Source: Colwellia sp. M166
GTDB lineage: Bacteria > Pseudomonadota > Gammaproteobacteria > Enterobacterales > Alteromonadaceae
Direction of reading: 5' to 3'
DNA length: 64,000 nucleotides
Assembly (NCBI RefSeq): GCF_024585285.1
Contig: NZ_CP040755.1
Coordinates: 1,860,001 to 1,924,000, forward strand
The translations under genes and the position numbers were made by a program. The notes below the pieces were generated by a model that saw only the letters and a program-made list of their open reading frames with translations, did not search any database and was not told where the DNA came from. Positions 26,955 through 35,282 of this stretch are shown in pieces. Every line of letters starts with the position of its first letter. Positions within the stretch are counted from its first letter, which is position 1.

Positions 26955-28118
26955 CTAACTTAACGACATCACTACTTTTTCAGAGGTTAAACGTTTTGCC
27001 AAAATTAACACTAACGCCACTGTTAAGACGATGGTAGCAACACTGGTAAATAACAAGGCACTCCAATCGATAGGTAAACCTTTAAAAACATCTTCCATTA
27101 ATAATGATTGGCCGGAAATCGGCAACCATTCAACCCAAGCAGGTTTATCATCCATCATCATCAGTGCAAAAGGAATAAAGCTTGGTGCCATAATCAACAT
27201 AGTTACCGTTGATTGCGCCTCTTTAAAACTCTTCGCCTGAAAGGCAAACAGAAGCTGTAATGAAGCAGCAAGGAAGCAAATAGGCACTAACAGCAATAAT
27301 AAAATCGCAAAAGTACTGGCATCAATACTGAAAGTGGCACCTATTTTTGTCAGATCAACAAAGTTCATCGCAACCGAAGTTAACACCAACATTAAAATAA
27401 TAGAGATAATCGCAATAGAGCTGGCACAACTGAGTTTAGCAAGCACTATTTTTAAGGTACTTACCGGCTGGCACAGTAACATTTCCAGCACATTACGTTC
27501 ACGCTCACCGGCACTAGAGTCAATAGCAACCGGTAAACCCGACATAAATGCTGCCATCATGAGATAAACACCTAAAATTAATGAGATCATTACCGCATTA
27601 CTACTTGGTAAAGAGGTATCTTGTTCAAGCAGTTTGATCGGTTGCAGCAACTTGATATCAACCCCACGCACCAATAAGCGCTTATAGCCAATGGTGAGTG
27701 AGTGCTCTCTAATAATGTCTTTAATGCGACGAATAGGTGACGATAACGACTTCTCGTTATAATCGGCTCGTAAGGTTAGCTCTATCGGTTTACCTGCCGC
27801 CATATCAGCAACAAAAGTATCAGGAATGGAGAGCGCAATATTGCGCTCATTCCAGTTACGTTCTTCATCTTCAGGTACATCAGCAAAAGAGAGAATATTT
27901 TCATCTTGCAACGCTTTGATAAGCTTGGGGGCATGTTGCTCACCGGTATATTTCACATATACCGCAGGGTTATCAACCGCCTCTTTAATGGCTACTTTTA
28001 ACATCACCATGATCATCACTGGCATTAATAACGCCATGCTCATTGCCACCATTAACGCACGTCGATCACGAAAGGCTTCTTTAAACTCTTTTACCATTAA
28101 GGCTTGTAATTGCATCAT
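26955..28118 (-). CDS. ABC-2 type transporter permease (NatB-like)
   Basis: Inner-membrane permease of 387 residues. One N-terminal helix (about 22-42) is followed by a large extracytoplasmic domain (about 50-175) and five to six C-terminal helices, the layout of NatB/YhaP-type ABC-2 permeases. The FKEAFRDRRALMVAM start and SSAGERERNVLEMLLCQPVS loop are typical of the family. NatAB of Bacillus exports Na+; other members export lipids or peptides, so the substrate is open. Its start overlaps the end of the ATPase gene by four bases. Confidence 0.87.
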   Translation of the reverse strand: MMQLQALMVKEFKEAFRDRRALMVAMSMALLMPVMIMVMLKVAIKEAVDNPAVYVKYTGEQHAPKLIKALQDENILSFADVPEDEERNWNERNIALSIPDTFVADMAAGKPIELTLRADYNEKSLSSPIRRIKDIIREHSLTIGYKRLLVRGVDIKLLQPIKLLEQDTSLPSSNAVMISLILGVYLMMAAFMSGLPVAIDSSAGERERNVLEMLLCQPVSTLKIVLAKLSCASSIAIISIILMLVLTSVAMNFVDLTKIGATFSIDASTFAILLLLLVPICFLAASLQLLFAFQAKSFKEAQSTVTMLIMAPSFIPFALMMMDDKPAWVEWLPISGQSLLMEDVFKGLPIDWSALLFTSVATIVLTVALVLILAKRLTSEKVVMSLS

Positions 28119-28861
28119 GCCGCTACTCCTTCATCTGAGCCGATCAATTTAACGAAGGCTTCTTCCAATAACTTCTCTCCGGCTAGATCACATAATTCTT
28201 GTGGTGTTCCTTGCGCAGCTAACTTGCCATTAGAGACAATAATCACGCGATCACAAAGTGCTGCCACTTCTTGCATAACATGTGAGGAAAATAAAATGCA
28301 GTGGCCTTTTGCTTTGAATTTAGCTAAATGATTACGCAAAATTCGTGTGCTCATCACGTCTAAACCACGTGTTGGTTCATCCAAAACAAAGTTTTTTGGT
28401 TGATGTACCAACGCTTGGGCTAGTGTCACTTTCATGCGCTGCCCCTGAGAAAAACCTACTGTTTTACGATGCGCTAACTCAGTCATCTCAAGATCATTGA
28501 GAATTTGCTCAATAGCTGCATGTTTATTGGCGCCTTTCATACCATGAATACTGGCAAAATAATCAATTTGTTCATAAGCGGTTAACCGCTCGTATAAGCC
28601 AAATTTATCAGGAAAAATACCTAATAATTTTCTCGCTTTAATCGGTTCTTCAGTGACTTTAATACCGTCAATAGTGGCGTAACCTTCATCAGCACGTAGT
28701 AAGCCATAGAGTGTGCGTAAACAAGTGGTTTTTCCGGCACCGTTTGGGCCTAATATGCCGGTAATTTCGCCATCTTTTGCGGTAAATGATAAGCCATCTA
28801 GCGCTTTAACAGTGTTTTTCTTGCTGACAAAACTTTTATGTAAATTATTAACTTCAATCAT
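28115..28861 (-). CDS. ABC transporter ATP-binding protein (NatA-like)
   Basis: ATPase of 248 residues. It has Walker A GPNGAGKTT (near 38-46), signature FSQGQRMKV, Walker B FVLDEPTRGLDV and the switch His in SSHVMQE. Together with the overlapping permease gene it forms an ABC-2 exporter. It starts three bases after the stop of the alpha/beta hydrolase gene, so all three are one transcript. The text resembles NatA/YhaQ-type proteins. Confidence 0.92.
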   Translation of the reverse strand: MIEVNNLHKSFVSKKNTVKALDGLSFTAKDGEITGILGPNGAGKTTCLRTLYGLLRADEGYATIDGIKVTEEPIKARKLLGIFPDKFGLYERLTAYEQIDYFASIHGMKGANKHAAIEQILNDLEMTELAHRKTVGFSQGQRMKVTLAQALVHQPKNFVLDEPTRGLDVMSTRILRNHLAKFKAKGHCILFSSHVMQEVAALCDRVIIVSNGKLAAQGTPQELCDLAGEKLLEEAFVKLIGSDEGVAA

Positions 28862-28864
28862 TAT

Positions 28865-30361
28865 CTATTCCTTTACTTTTACTGGCGTAGTTACCGGTGC
28901 TGCTCCACCATTTAAGCCCAGCATAAATGATTCATCAGGAATGTCTGCTAAGCACGATTCATCAAGATCTTTTGGTGTTTGTAGCGCTAAAAATTCATTT
29001 ACAATGCTGATGCCACAAGTTGTTGAAGCAACAATATGAGCATTATTTTTAGCAATAATATGATGGCTATTCGGTAAATTTTTATCGGATTTTTCGCCAT
29101 TACTTGCTGGCGTAACAGGATCTAAAGCACCTGACATGATCAGTGTTGGAATATCGGCCGTTACTGTCTGATAAAAATTAGCACTGGGTTGATACTTTGG
29201 CCAAGCAGCACAAGCTTTACCAACCATGTCTAAACTCATGCCTTTCGCAAAGTTATTTTCGGCATCTGCGGCTCTCATACTACCAGTGATTTTAGGAAAA
29301 TCTTCATTACAAACAATATTAAAGTGCAAACCAATATAGATACCCATGCCACCTTCGCCTTGAGCAATAAGCCCCGCCAACGGCTTATAATCACCTAAAT
29401 AAGCCTGATGAATTAACAGCGGTACCAAACTACGTGTTTGCATGGAATACAATTGCATTTGTATGGTTGAGATAAACTTTTCTTTACTGATGGTAAATTC
29501 AATATCAGTACCGAGTCTGGGGTGCGCAATGTTTACTGTCACAGGCGCAAGTGACAACTTAGCACTGACCTTGGCAAACTCTTTTGCCAAGTCAGGATAT
29601 TGTTTGGCACACTTATCATCATTTTGACAATTGTTAAGTAATTTAACAAAAGATTGCTCTGCACTTTTCCCAAATAAGCCAATAGGTACTTCAATAGGAC
29701 CAACACTATCAAGCACGACACTTTTTATTGATGTTGGAAACATGCGCATATAAACCAAGCCCGCACGTGTACCATAAGAGCCGCCATAGATATGCACCTG
29801 TTCGTGACCTAAAGCTTGACGAACTGCGTCGAAATCTCGAATAGAGTTTTCTGAGGTATATTGGCTAAGGTCACCACTAAGTTGCGATAAGCATTCTTCG
29901 ATATCTGTTACTGAAAAGTCTTCAGGAATACTGGTGTAGGGGTCAATGTCTAACGGTTCTTCGCATTGTAACGGATGCGATTTACCCGTGCCTCGCTGAT
30001 CAATCAATAATAAATCACGGGTTTTTCTAATCTCGTTAAAGCCGGTATAGATTTGCCCAGAAAGCTCTGTTGCAGCTTGACCTGGCCCACCAGCTAAAAA
30101 CATTAGCGGCTGTTTTTCTTTGCTATTATCTATCGCCGGTAATACAACAAAATTAATATTAATTTTTGCACCATCGGCTTTTGCATAATTTTCTGGCACG
30201 ACTAAAGTGCCGCACTGCACTTGTTGACGAATGCCTTTTACATGGCAACTTTCTAAGGTGAGTTGTTGATTTAAAGCACTTTCAGCAAGGCTACTATGGC
30301 TGAGCCCCGCTACTGAAATAAATAAACTCGTGGTAAATAAATTTTTCCAAGCTATTTTCAT
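28865..30361 (-). CDS. Secreted alpha/beta hydrolase (peptidase S33 / TAP-like)
   Basis: Exported hydrolase of 498 residues with an N-terminal signal peptide (MKIAWKN, hydrophobic core, cut near SLAES). The nucleophile is in HIYGGSYGTRAGL at about residue 195; oxyanion region FLAGGPGQAATE near 88. The Asp and His are likely in SGALDPVTPA and NAHIVASTTCG; the latter part matches the TAP-like C-terminal domain of SlpD/E and tripeptidyl aminopeptidases. It would act on peptides or esters outside the inner membrane. It is first in the unit with an ABC-2 exporter and ECF sigma gene, a grouping that suggests defence against, or use of, an external compound. Confidence 0.85.
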   Translation of the reverse strand: MKIAWKNLFTTSLFISVAGLSHSSLAESALNQQLTLESCHVKGIRQQVQCGTLVVPENYAKADGAKININFVVLPAIDNSKEKQPLMFLAGGPGQAATELSGQIYTGFNEIRKTRDLLLIDQRGTGKSHPLQCEEPLDIDPYTSIPEDFSVTDIEECLSQLSGDLSQYTSENSIRDFDAVRQALGHEQVHIYGGSYGTRAGLVYMRMFPTSIKSVVLDSVGPIEVPIGLFGKSAEQSFVKLLNNCQNDDKCAKQYPDLAKEFAKVSAKLSLAPVTVNIAHPRLGTDIEFTISKEKFISTIQMQLYSMQTRSLVPLLIHQAYLGDYKPLAGLIAQGEGGMGIYIGLHFNIVCNEDFPKITGSMRAADAENNFAKGMSLDMVGKACAAWPKYQPSANFYQTVTADIPTLIMSGALDPVTPASNGEKSDKNLPNSHHIIAKNNAHIVASTTCGISIVNEFLALQTPKDLDESCLADIPDESFMLGLNGGAAPVTTPVKVKE

Positions 30362-30736
30362 TTTATCCTCCTTTTAAAACATTGATTGCTTAGTCTCAAC
30401 ATTTACAAATTTATTACATTTATTTTTAAACTATTTAGAATCGACTTGTTTTAGTAGCTAACTAATTGAAATAACGCAAGCTATTGATAAATTATACTAA
30501 GTCTTTTTTTGTTAAAGTTAACCTTGCTAAGCCTATGATGTAGTGGTGAATAGCTACTTTTATCATCAGTGTTGATACCGTTAAATATCAGCTAACTAAA
30601 GCCTTAGCTAGCAAAAAACTCGTGTTAGGCTGTAAAAAGCTATATTTACGCCAAATAACATAATTAATCATTCACATATGCTGCAAATAACGATAAAGTC
30701 AGCAGTAGATATATTTCGCCAAAAAGAGGATAACTG
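30362..30736. other. Divergent intergenic region, no further gene seen
   Basis: AT-rich 375-bp gap between the hydrolase gene (minus) and the small EF-hand gene (plus). It must hold promoters for both. GAGGA at 30726-30730 is the ribosome binding site of the EF-hand gene. No repeat copy or terminator is seen. Confidence 0.4.
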
Positions 30737-30955
30737 ATGGAATTAAATCAGTGGGTTGATGAACTATTTGAAGTTTTTGATGAAGACAAAGATGGCGTAA
30801 TCAATAGAAGTGAATTCGTAGAATTGATTGACTGCTTATTGCAAGACAAAGGCATTCGTATGTGTGAAACCATTTTTAATCGTTTTGATAAAAATCATGA
30901 TAACTCGATCTCCAAAGATGAATTACGTGAAATGGTTATTGATCTCGCCTTGTAA
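30737..30955 (+). CDS. Small EF-hand calcium-binding protein
   Basis: A 72-residue protein that consists of almost nothing but two EF-hands. Loop one is residues 15-26 (DEDKDGVINRSE) and loop two 51-62 (DKNHDNSISKDE), each 12 residues with acidic residues at positions 1, 3, 5 and Glu at 12; loop two has Asn instead of Gly at position 6. It has no signal peptide, so it is probably cytoplasmic, a calmodulin-like single lobe. Its ribosome binding site (GAGGA) is good. Such proteins recur in Colwellia and Shewanella relatives, but their targets are unknown. Confidence 0.85.
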   Translation: MELNQWVDELFEVFDEDKDGVINRSEFVELIDCLLQDKGIRMCETIFNRFDKNHDNSISKDELREMVIDLAL

Positions 30956-31310
30956 TCATACAAACACAGTTAGCGTGCCCTTATTTGCGTTTATATCCGG
31001 TAAAATCTCACCGTTTTATAAACGCAAAAATTATTTCTACTTTAGGAATAAACCATCATCAAGGCTAGCTATTAGCTTCAGTGGCTAATATTCACTACCG
31101 TATTCCCAATGCAACACTTCTTTTATTATTCCCCAGCAAGCCATTGCTAAAGCAATTCTATAGCTGCAAAAGTTTACTCACAGAAACTGATTGACCTAGA
31201 CTCCTGCTAGGTCAGCTTACCAAAGTACAAAGGTCAGACCTCTAGTATTCTAATGCACAGTTTGCTACCATAAACAGCGTACACATGTACACTGAAATAG
31301 GAATCTTAAG
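30956..31310. other. Intergenic region with an inverted repeat
   Basis: TGACCTAG and CTAGGTCA form a perfect 8-bp inverted repeat (31192-31214) about 100 bp before the TrhA-like gene, and GTACA/TGTAC lies at 31279-31290. Neither has a T-run; both may be operators. No coding frame beyond chance length is seen. Confidence 0.35.
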
Positions 31311-31946
31311 GTGCAAACTCAAGACTACGGCTTAGCAGAAGAAATTATCAATGCGATCAGTCACGGATTAGCAGCATTACTTAGTGTTGCCGGCTTAACG
31401 CTTTTAGTTACTTTAGCTTGGTTACAAGCTGATATCACTAAAGTGATCAGTTTTAGTATCTATGGCGCTAGTTTAGTTTTACTGTTTAGCGCTTCAACCC
31501 TTTATCATGCTTTATTACATGACAAAGCCAAAAGAATATTTAAGCTACTTGATCATTGCGCAATTTATTTATTAATTGCCGGTACATACACACCACTGAT
31601 GCTAGTTACATTAGCTGATGACGTTGGCTATATAATATTGAGCATTATCTGGGGCCTTGCTCTGTCAGGCATTGCTTTTAAAATTAAATTTGGCAATAAG
31701 TATAAAAAATTGTCATTAGCTACCTATCTTGGCTTGGGCTTAATTTCTTTAATATTTATTGATAAGCTCAATGTTAAGCTTGCTGCTGAGGGGATATTCT
31801 TACTCGCCTTAGGCGGTATTATTTATGGTTTAGGGACGATTTTTTATATCAGAAAGAATAAACAATATAGCCATGCTATTTGGCACTTATTTGTTTTTAT
31901 GGCCGCTCTTTGTCACTTTTTCATGATGTTTTTCTACGTGCTTTAA
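31311..31946 (+). CDS. TrhA/hemolysin III family membrane protein (PAQR-like)
   Basis: Inner-membrane protein of 211 residues with seven predicted helices, starting at GTG with AGGA twelve bases upstream. Family features are EEIINAISHGLAALL at the N-terminus (conserved Glu, Ser-His), STLYHALLHDKAKRIFKLLDH near 63-84 with the first His set, and the late YSHAIWHLFVFMAALCHFF with the HxxxH metal-like residues. E. coli TrhA is linked to membrane-energetics and fatty-acid homeostasis; the name hemolysin III comes from a Bacillus cereus protein and does not imply haemolysis. Monocistronic. Confidence 0.9.
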   Translation: MQTQDYGLAEEIINAISHGLAALLSVAGLTLLVTLAWLQADITKVISFSIYGASLVLLFSASTLYHALLHDKAKRIFKLLDHCAIYLLIAGTYTPLMLVTLADDVGYIILSIIWGLALSGIAFKIKFGNKYKKLSLATYLGLGLISLIFIDKLNVKLAAEGIFLLALGGIIYGLGTIFYIRKNKQYSHAIWHLFVFMAALCHFFMMFFYVL

Positions 31947-31977
31947 TATACTTAACCCCAGTTTGGCTTAAGCTACT

Positions 31978-33116
31978 TTACTCACTTTTTATCTGCTGAT
32001 TAACATAATGCTCGAATATCGCCAGTGTTTGAGCAAAGCTTTTTTGTCCTAAACCTAAACGAAAATAATTTCCCTGCAAGCCGAACAACTCACTTGGCAA
32101 GGCTAATATACCGGTTTTTTTTTTACCAGCCTATTTGACCAAGCCATCATAGAAGCAATATTTTTAACTTCAACTAACGCTAATATGCCCGCTTGCGGTG
32201 GATGCCAACTGAATGCTTGCTTATAGCGGTTGATAAAAGCAGAAAACAAAGCAATATTATCGCGAATAATAACATTGTTAGTCGCTATAATTTCATGGCT
32301 ATATTGTAGTGCTATGCTGGCTAAATTTTCATCTATTTTTGAGCAACAAATAGAGCTCATGGCTTTAATTGCCAGTAAACTATTCAGTAAAGTGTCATCG
32401 GGTGTTACTGCCCAACCAATGCGCACACCGGCTAAGCCTAAGCTTTTTGACATAACACCAACAATGATACTTTTTGAGTAATCAAGATAGCGATGAGCCA
32501 AGGCTAAATCATGGTAATTACTGGCTTGGGATACATCATCACTCAATAAATAGCATTGATATTGCTCAGCCAGTTGTAATACTTGCTCAGCCAATGCACT
32601 ATCAATAATGCTACCGGTTGGATTATGTGGTGAGTTAAGGACGATCAAACGAGTTTTTTCCGTCATCAAGCGGCTAAAATCTTCAATATGAACTTGCCAA
32701 TGATTATCAGCACACAGTGCTATTTCTTTAACAACCACGCCCATGGTTTTTGCCATAGTAACCAAAGATGGGTAACTCGGTGTCAGTACGATAATTTCAT
32801 CATCAGCATCTAACAACGCTTGATAAACCGCCGACAATGCTTCTTGTGCTCCACAGAAAGTTACCGCATTATCAGCCTCAAGTGTTTGGCGATGACAATT
32901 TAACCCTTGATGAAAATTAATAATTAATTGGCGCAGCAATACATCACCTTGTACCGGAGAGTAACTTAGCAGTATGCTATTCAGCTCATCCACTGAGAAT
33001 GCGCATAATTGCTCATAAGTCAAAGCGTGCGCAGTCGAATCACTGAAATTAAATTTGATGTGATCTGCCAAACCTCGAGTATAAGCAATATGCTTGGGCA
33101 ATAAATATTTCGGCAT
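31978..33116 (-). CDS. ovoB: 5-histidylcysteine sulfoxide lyase OvoB, with frameshift in A10 tract
   Basis: PLP-dependent C-S lyase of aminotransferase fold I that releases 5-thiohistidine from 5-histidylcysteine sulfoxide in ovothiol synthesis. It has NSPHNPTG (161-168), SDDV near 192 and the PLP Lys at 224 in VMSKSLGLAGVRIGW. As read, the protein stops at 32103 after 337 residues. However, a run of ten A (32115-32124, minus strand) precedes that stop. With one extra A or two fewer, the frame continues ILALPSELFGLQGNYFRLGL to a stop at 31978, about 379 residues in all. The FRLG Arg is the usual carboxylate-binding Arg of this fold, so the extension belongs to the gene. It starts three bases after ovoA. 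Confidence 0.82.
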
Positions 33117-33119
33117 AAG

Positions 33120-35228
33120 CTATTTTGCTCGCCATGCCGTAAGCTGGCAGTGTGATAAATTAAAGCTACGTACTGAATCAGCTAATACACGAGAGAGTTC
33201 TTGCTGACTAACCAAGTCAAAATCGCTGCTAAGTTGCTGGTTCAAAGCATCAAAGCCAGATAAATTTTCACCATTAACTTTTATACCGCTCAGCCATTTA
33301 CTTTTTTCTGTTATCTTTGCTTGATAATAGTAATCAGAAATAACGATCAATAAGCCTGACGGGTTAAGTCGACTAACCGCATTCGATAATAAACGTTTAG
33401 GATCATAGCTTTGCTCTAGTGCATGCTGAACTAAAACCACATCGTAGTGATTAAAGTGCTGTTTTAGATTACCTCCATCGCCTTGGCTAAATAATATCCG
33501 CTCGCCCTTAACTTGTTCGACGAAATCTGCCAATGTAACTTCATGGTATTGACAAATTTCACCTTCAATGGTGCTGGTATAGCGCACACTAGCACCCGTT
33601 TGTAATTGCACACCATGTTGAATAGTGCGAGCCGAAAAATCAACAGCATCTATATGTTGAAAATACTGACTAAGCTCAAATGCCACTCGGCCAACACTGC
33701 AACCTAAATTAAGTAAACGTTCAGTCATTAAACCTTGGCTGACAATTAAATTTACCACCTGTTTTGCTATTTGCTGTCCGTAGTTCTCATAACCCAATAA
33801 CTCCTGACCAAAGTAGCAAGCAAGTTGTTGGCAAATATCTTGACTAGTTTCAAACTTATTAAACGCTACCTCTGGCAATGCAGAGTCTTTACTCTCGATA
33901 TATCTAAAGCCGGCATGTTGATAAAAATGTCGACGAAAAGCGTAGCGCGAAGCCGCTAAGGTTTCATTTCCAGTTGAGATCCAAGAGCCACCTTTGATCA
34001 AGTTATGTTTACCATCAAAGGTCGGCGTAGAAAAATCATCGTACAATGGATGGACGCTAAAACCTTCAAAACCATCAATCGCTGACTCAGTCCACTGCCA
34101 AACATTACCGATAACATCAAAAAAATCACCTTGCTGATGACGATTTACCGGACATGATGACGCATTATAGGCTAAATCAATATTACCTGGCACTTCTGGC
34201 CATTGGTGTTGATCACCACTGACATGATCGCGAAGACAGTACCATTCAGCTTCGGTAGGTAAGCGGATAAAGCCAGTTGTACTCGCTTGTCGCCATTGAC
34301 AAAATGCCTTAGCTTCCAAGCAATTTACTTCTACTGGCCAATCTAACGGTAATGGCATTTCGTGGAGTAAATTTCGCTGATAGTATTTACCGTCATGTTG
34401 ACGCCAAAATTTAGGCATAGCCGCTTTGGTAAACGCTAACCATGCTTGTCCTTCTTGACACCAAAACTCTGTTAACTGATAACCACCAGCCTCGACAAAG
34501 CCAAGATACTCTTGATTCGAGACTAAATATTTAGCAGCACTAAAATCATCGATGTCAACTACCTGCTGGCCATATTCATTATCCCAACCATAGGTATTAT
34601 CTTGAGGCTTTTTACCTAATGTTAAGTTACGTGCTCTTACTGGTACTAATGCATTTTCAGGCGCAGCGGTTGACTGTAAACAAGGTTGCCATTGTTCATC
34701 GGCACTTAACAAGTTCAGCGGTAGCATGCGCATGATAACTGATGAGGTTTCAAGGTGAATCCGTTCGTGTTCACAACCCATTAAAATAATCCAAGCTAGT
34801 GAGTCTTGCGTTATCGGTAAACTCAACTCCATAGTTTCAATCAAGCTTAATACTAAGTGATAAACTTCTTGTCGGTAATCACGCACCTCATCAACACTGG
34901 GCCAGTCATAATGCTCACTATCAAGATCATCCCAGCTCATTTCATCAACACCAACGGCACAAATAGCTTCTAACCTACTGTTAATGCGTTGCTTGATATA
35001 TTTACCAAGAATAAGTTTATTGACATAAAAGGTTGCAGTATGGCCAAAGTAAAACACCAACGGGTGCCGTAAAGGCTCAGGACGGAGAAAATAAGCATCG
35101 TCGTGGTTAATCAAGGAAAATAAGGACTGATAAGTCGACCACGTATTTTTAAAATATGCGATGAGCTCTTGTCGCTTTTCTGCTACCGAGTTGCCATCAA
35201 GTGTTGGCGTATTTAATTGCTTTATCAT
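33120..35228 (-). CDS. ovoA: 5-histidylcysteine sulfoxide synthase / mercaptohistidine N-methyltransferase OvoA
   Basis: Bifunctional ovothiol enzyme of 702 residues, full family length. The N-terminal DinB-like region supplies the iron ligands GH at 62-63 and HERIHLE at 154-160. A formylglycine-generating-enzyme-like sulfoxide synthase domain follows (about 200-450; GGSWISTGNE and ASRYAFRRHFYQHAGFR near its end). A C-terminal SAM methyltransferase begins with LLNLGCSVGR at 505-514. The enzyme joins Cys to the imidazole of His with O2, then methylates 5-thiohistidine after OvoB has acted. It is second of three genes in one operon. The dual domain and the adjacent lyase separate it from ergothioneine EgtB. 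Confidence 0.93.
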   Translation of the reverse strand: MIKQLNTPTLDGNSVAEKRQELIAYFKNTWSTYQSLFSLINHDDAYFLRPEPLRHPLVFYFGHTATFYVNKLILGKYIKQRINSRLEAICAVGVDEMSWDDLDSEHYDWPSVDEVRDYRQEVYHLVLSLIETMELSLPITQDSLAWIILMGCEHERIHLETSSVIMRMLPLNLLSADEQWQPCLQSTAAPENALVPVRARNLTLGKKPQDNTYGWDNEYGQQVVDIDDFSAAKYLVSNQEYLGFVEAGGYQLTEFWCQEGQAWLAFTKAAMPKFWRQHDGKYYQRNLLHEMPLPLDWPVEVNCLEAKAFCQWRQASTTGFIRLPTEAEWYCLRDHVSGDQHQWPEVPGNIDLAYNASSCPVNRHQQGDFFDVIGNVWQWTESAIDGFEGFSVHPLYDDFSTPTFDGKHNLIKGGSWISTGNETLAASRYAFRRHFYQHAGFRYIESKDSALPEVAFNKFETSQDICQQLACYFGQELLGYENYGQQIAKQVVNLIVSQGLMTERLLNLGCSVGRVAFELSQYFQHIDAVDFSARTIQHGVQLQTGASVRYTSTIEGEICQYHEVTLADFVEQVKGERILFSQGDGGNLKQHFNHYDVVLVQHALEQSYDPKRLLSNAVSRLNPSGLLIVISDYYYQAKITEKSKWLSGIKVNGENLSGFDALNQQLSSDFDLVSQQELSRVLADSVRSFNLSHCQLTAWRAK

Positions 35229-35282
35229 CTACTTTTCACTAGCTATTATTGTGATCTGAATTTCATTTCAACTTTAGCTGTA

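Noticed and set aside
33120..35228. OvoA considered as ergothioneine synthase EgtB
   Set aside because: It has the C-terminal SAM methyltransferase and a neighbouring OvoB-like lyase, which define OvoA; EgtB is shorter and would be next to EgtD.
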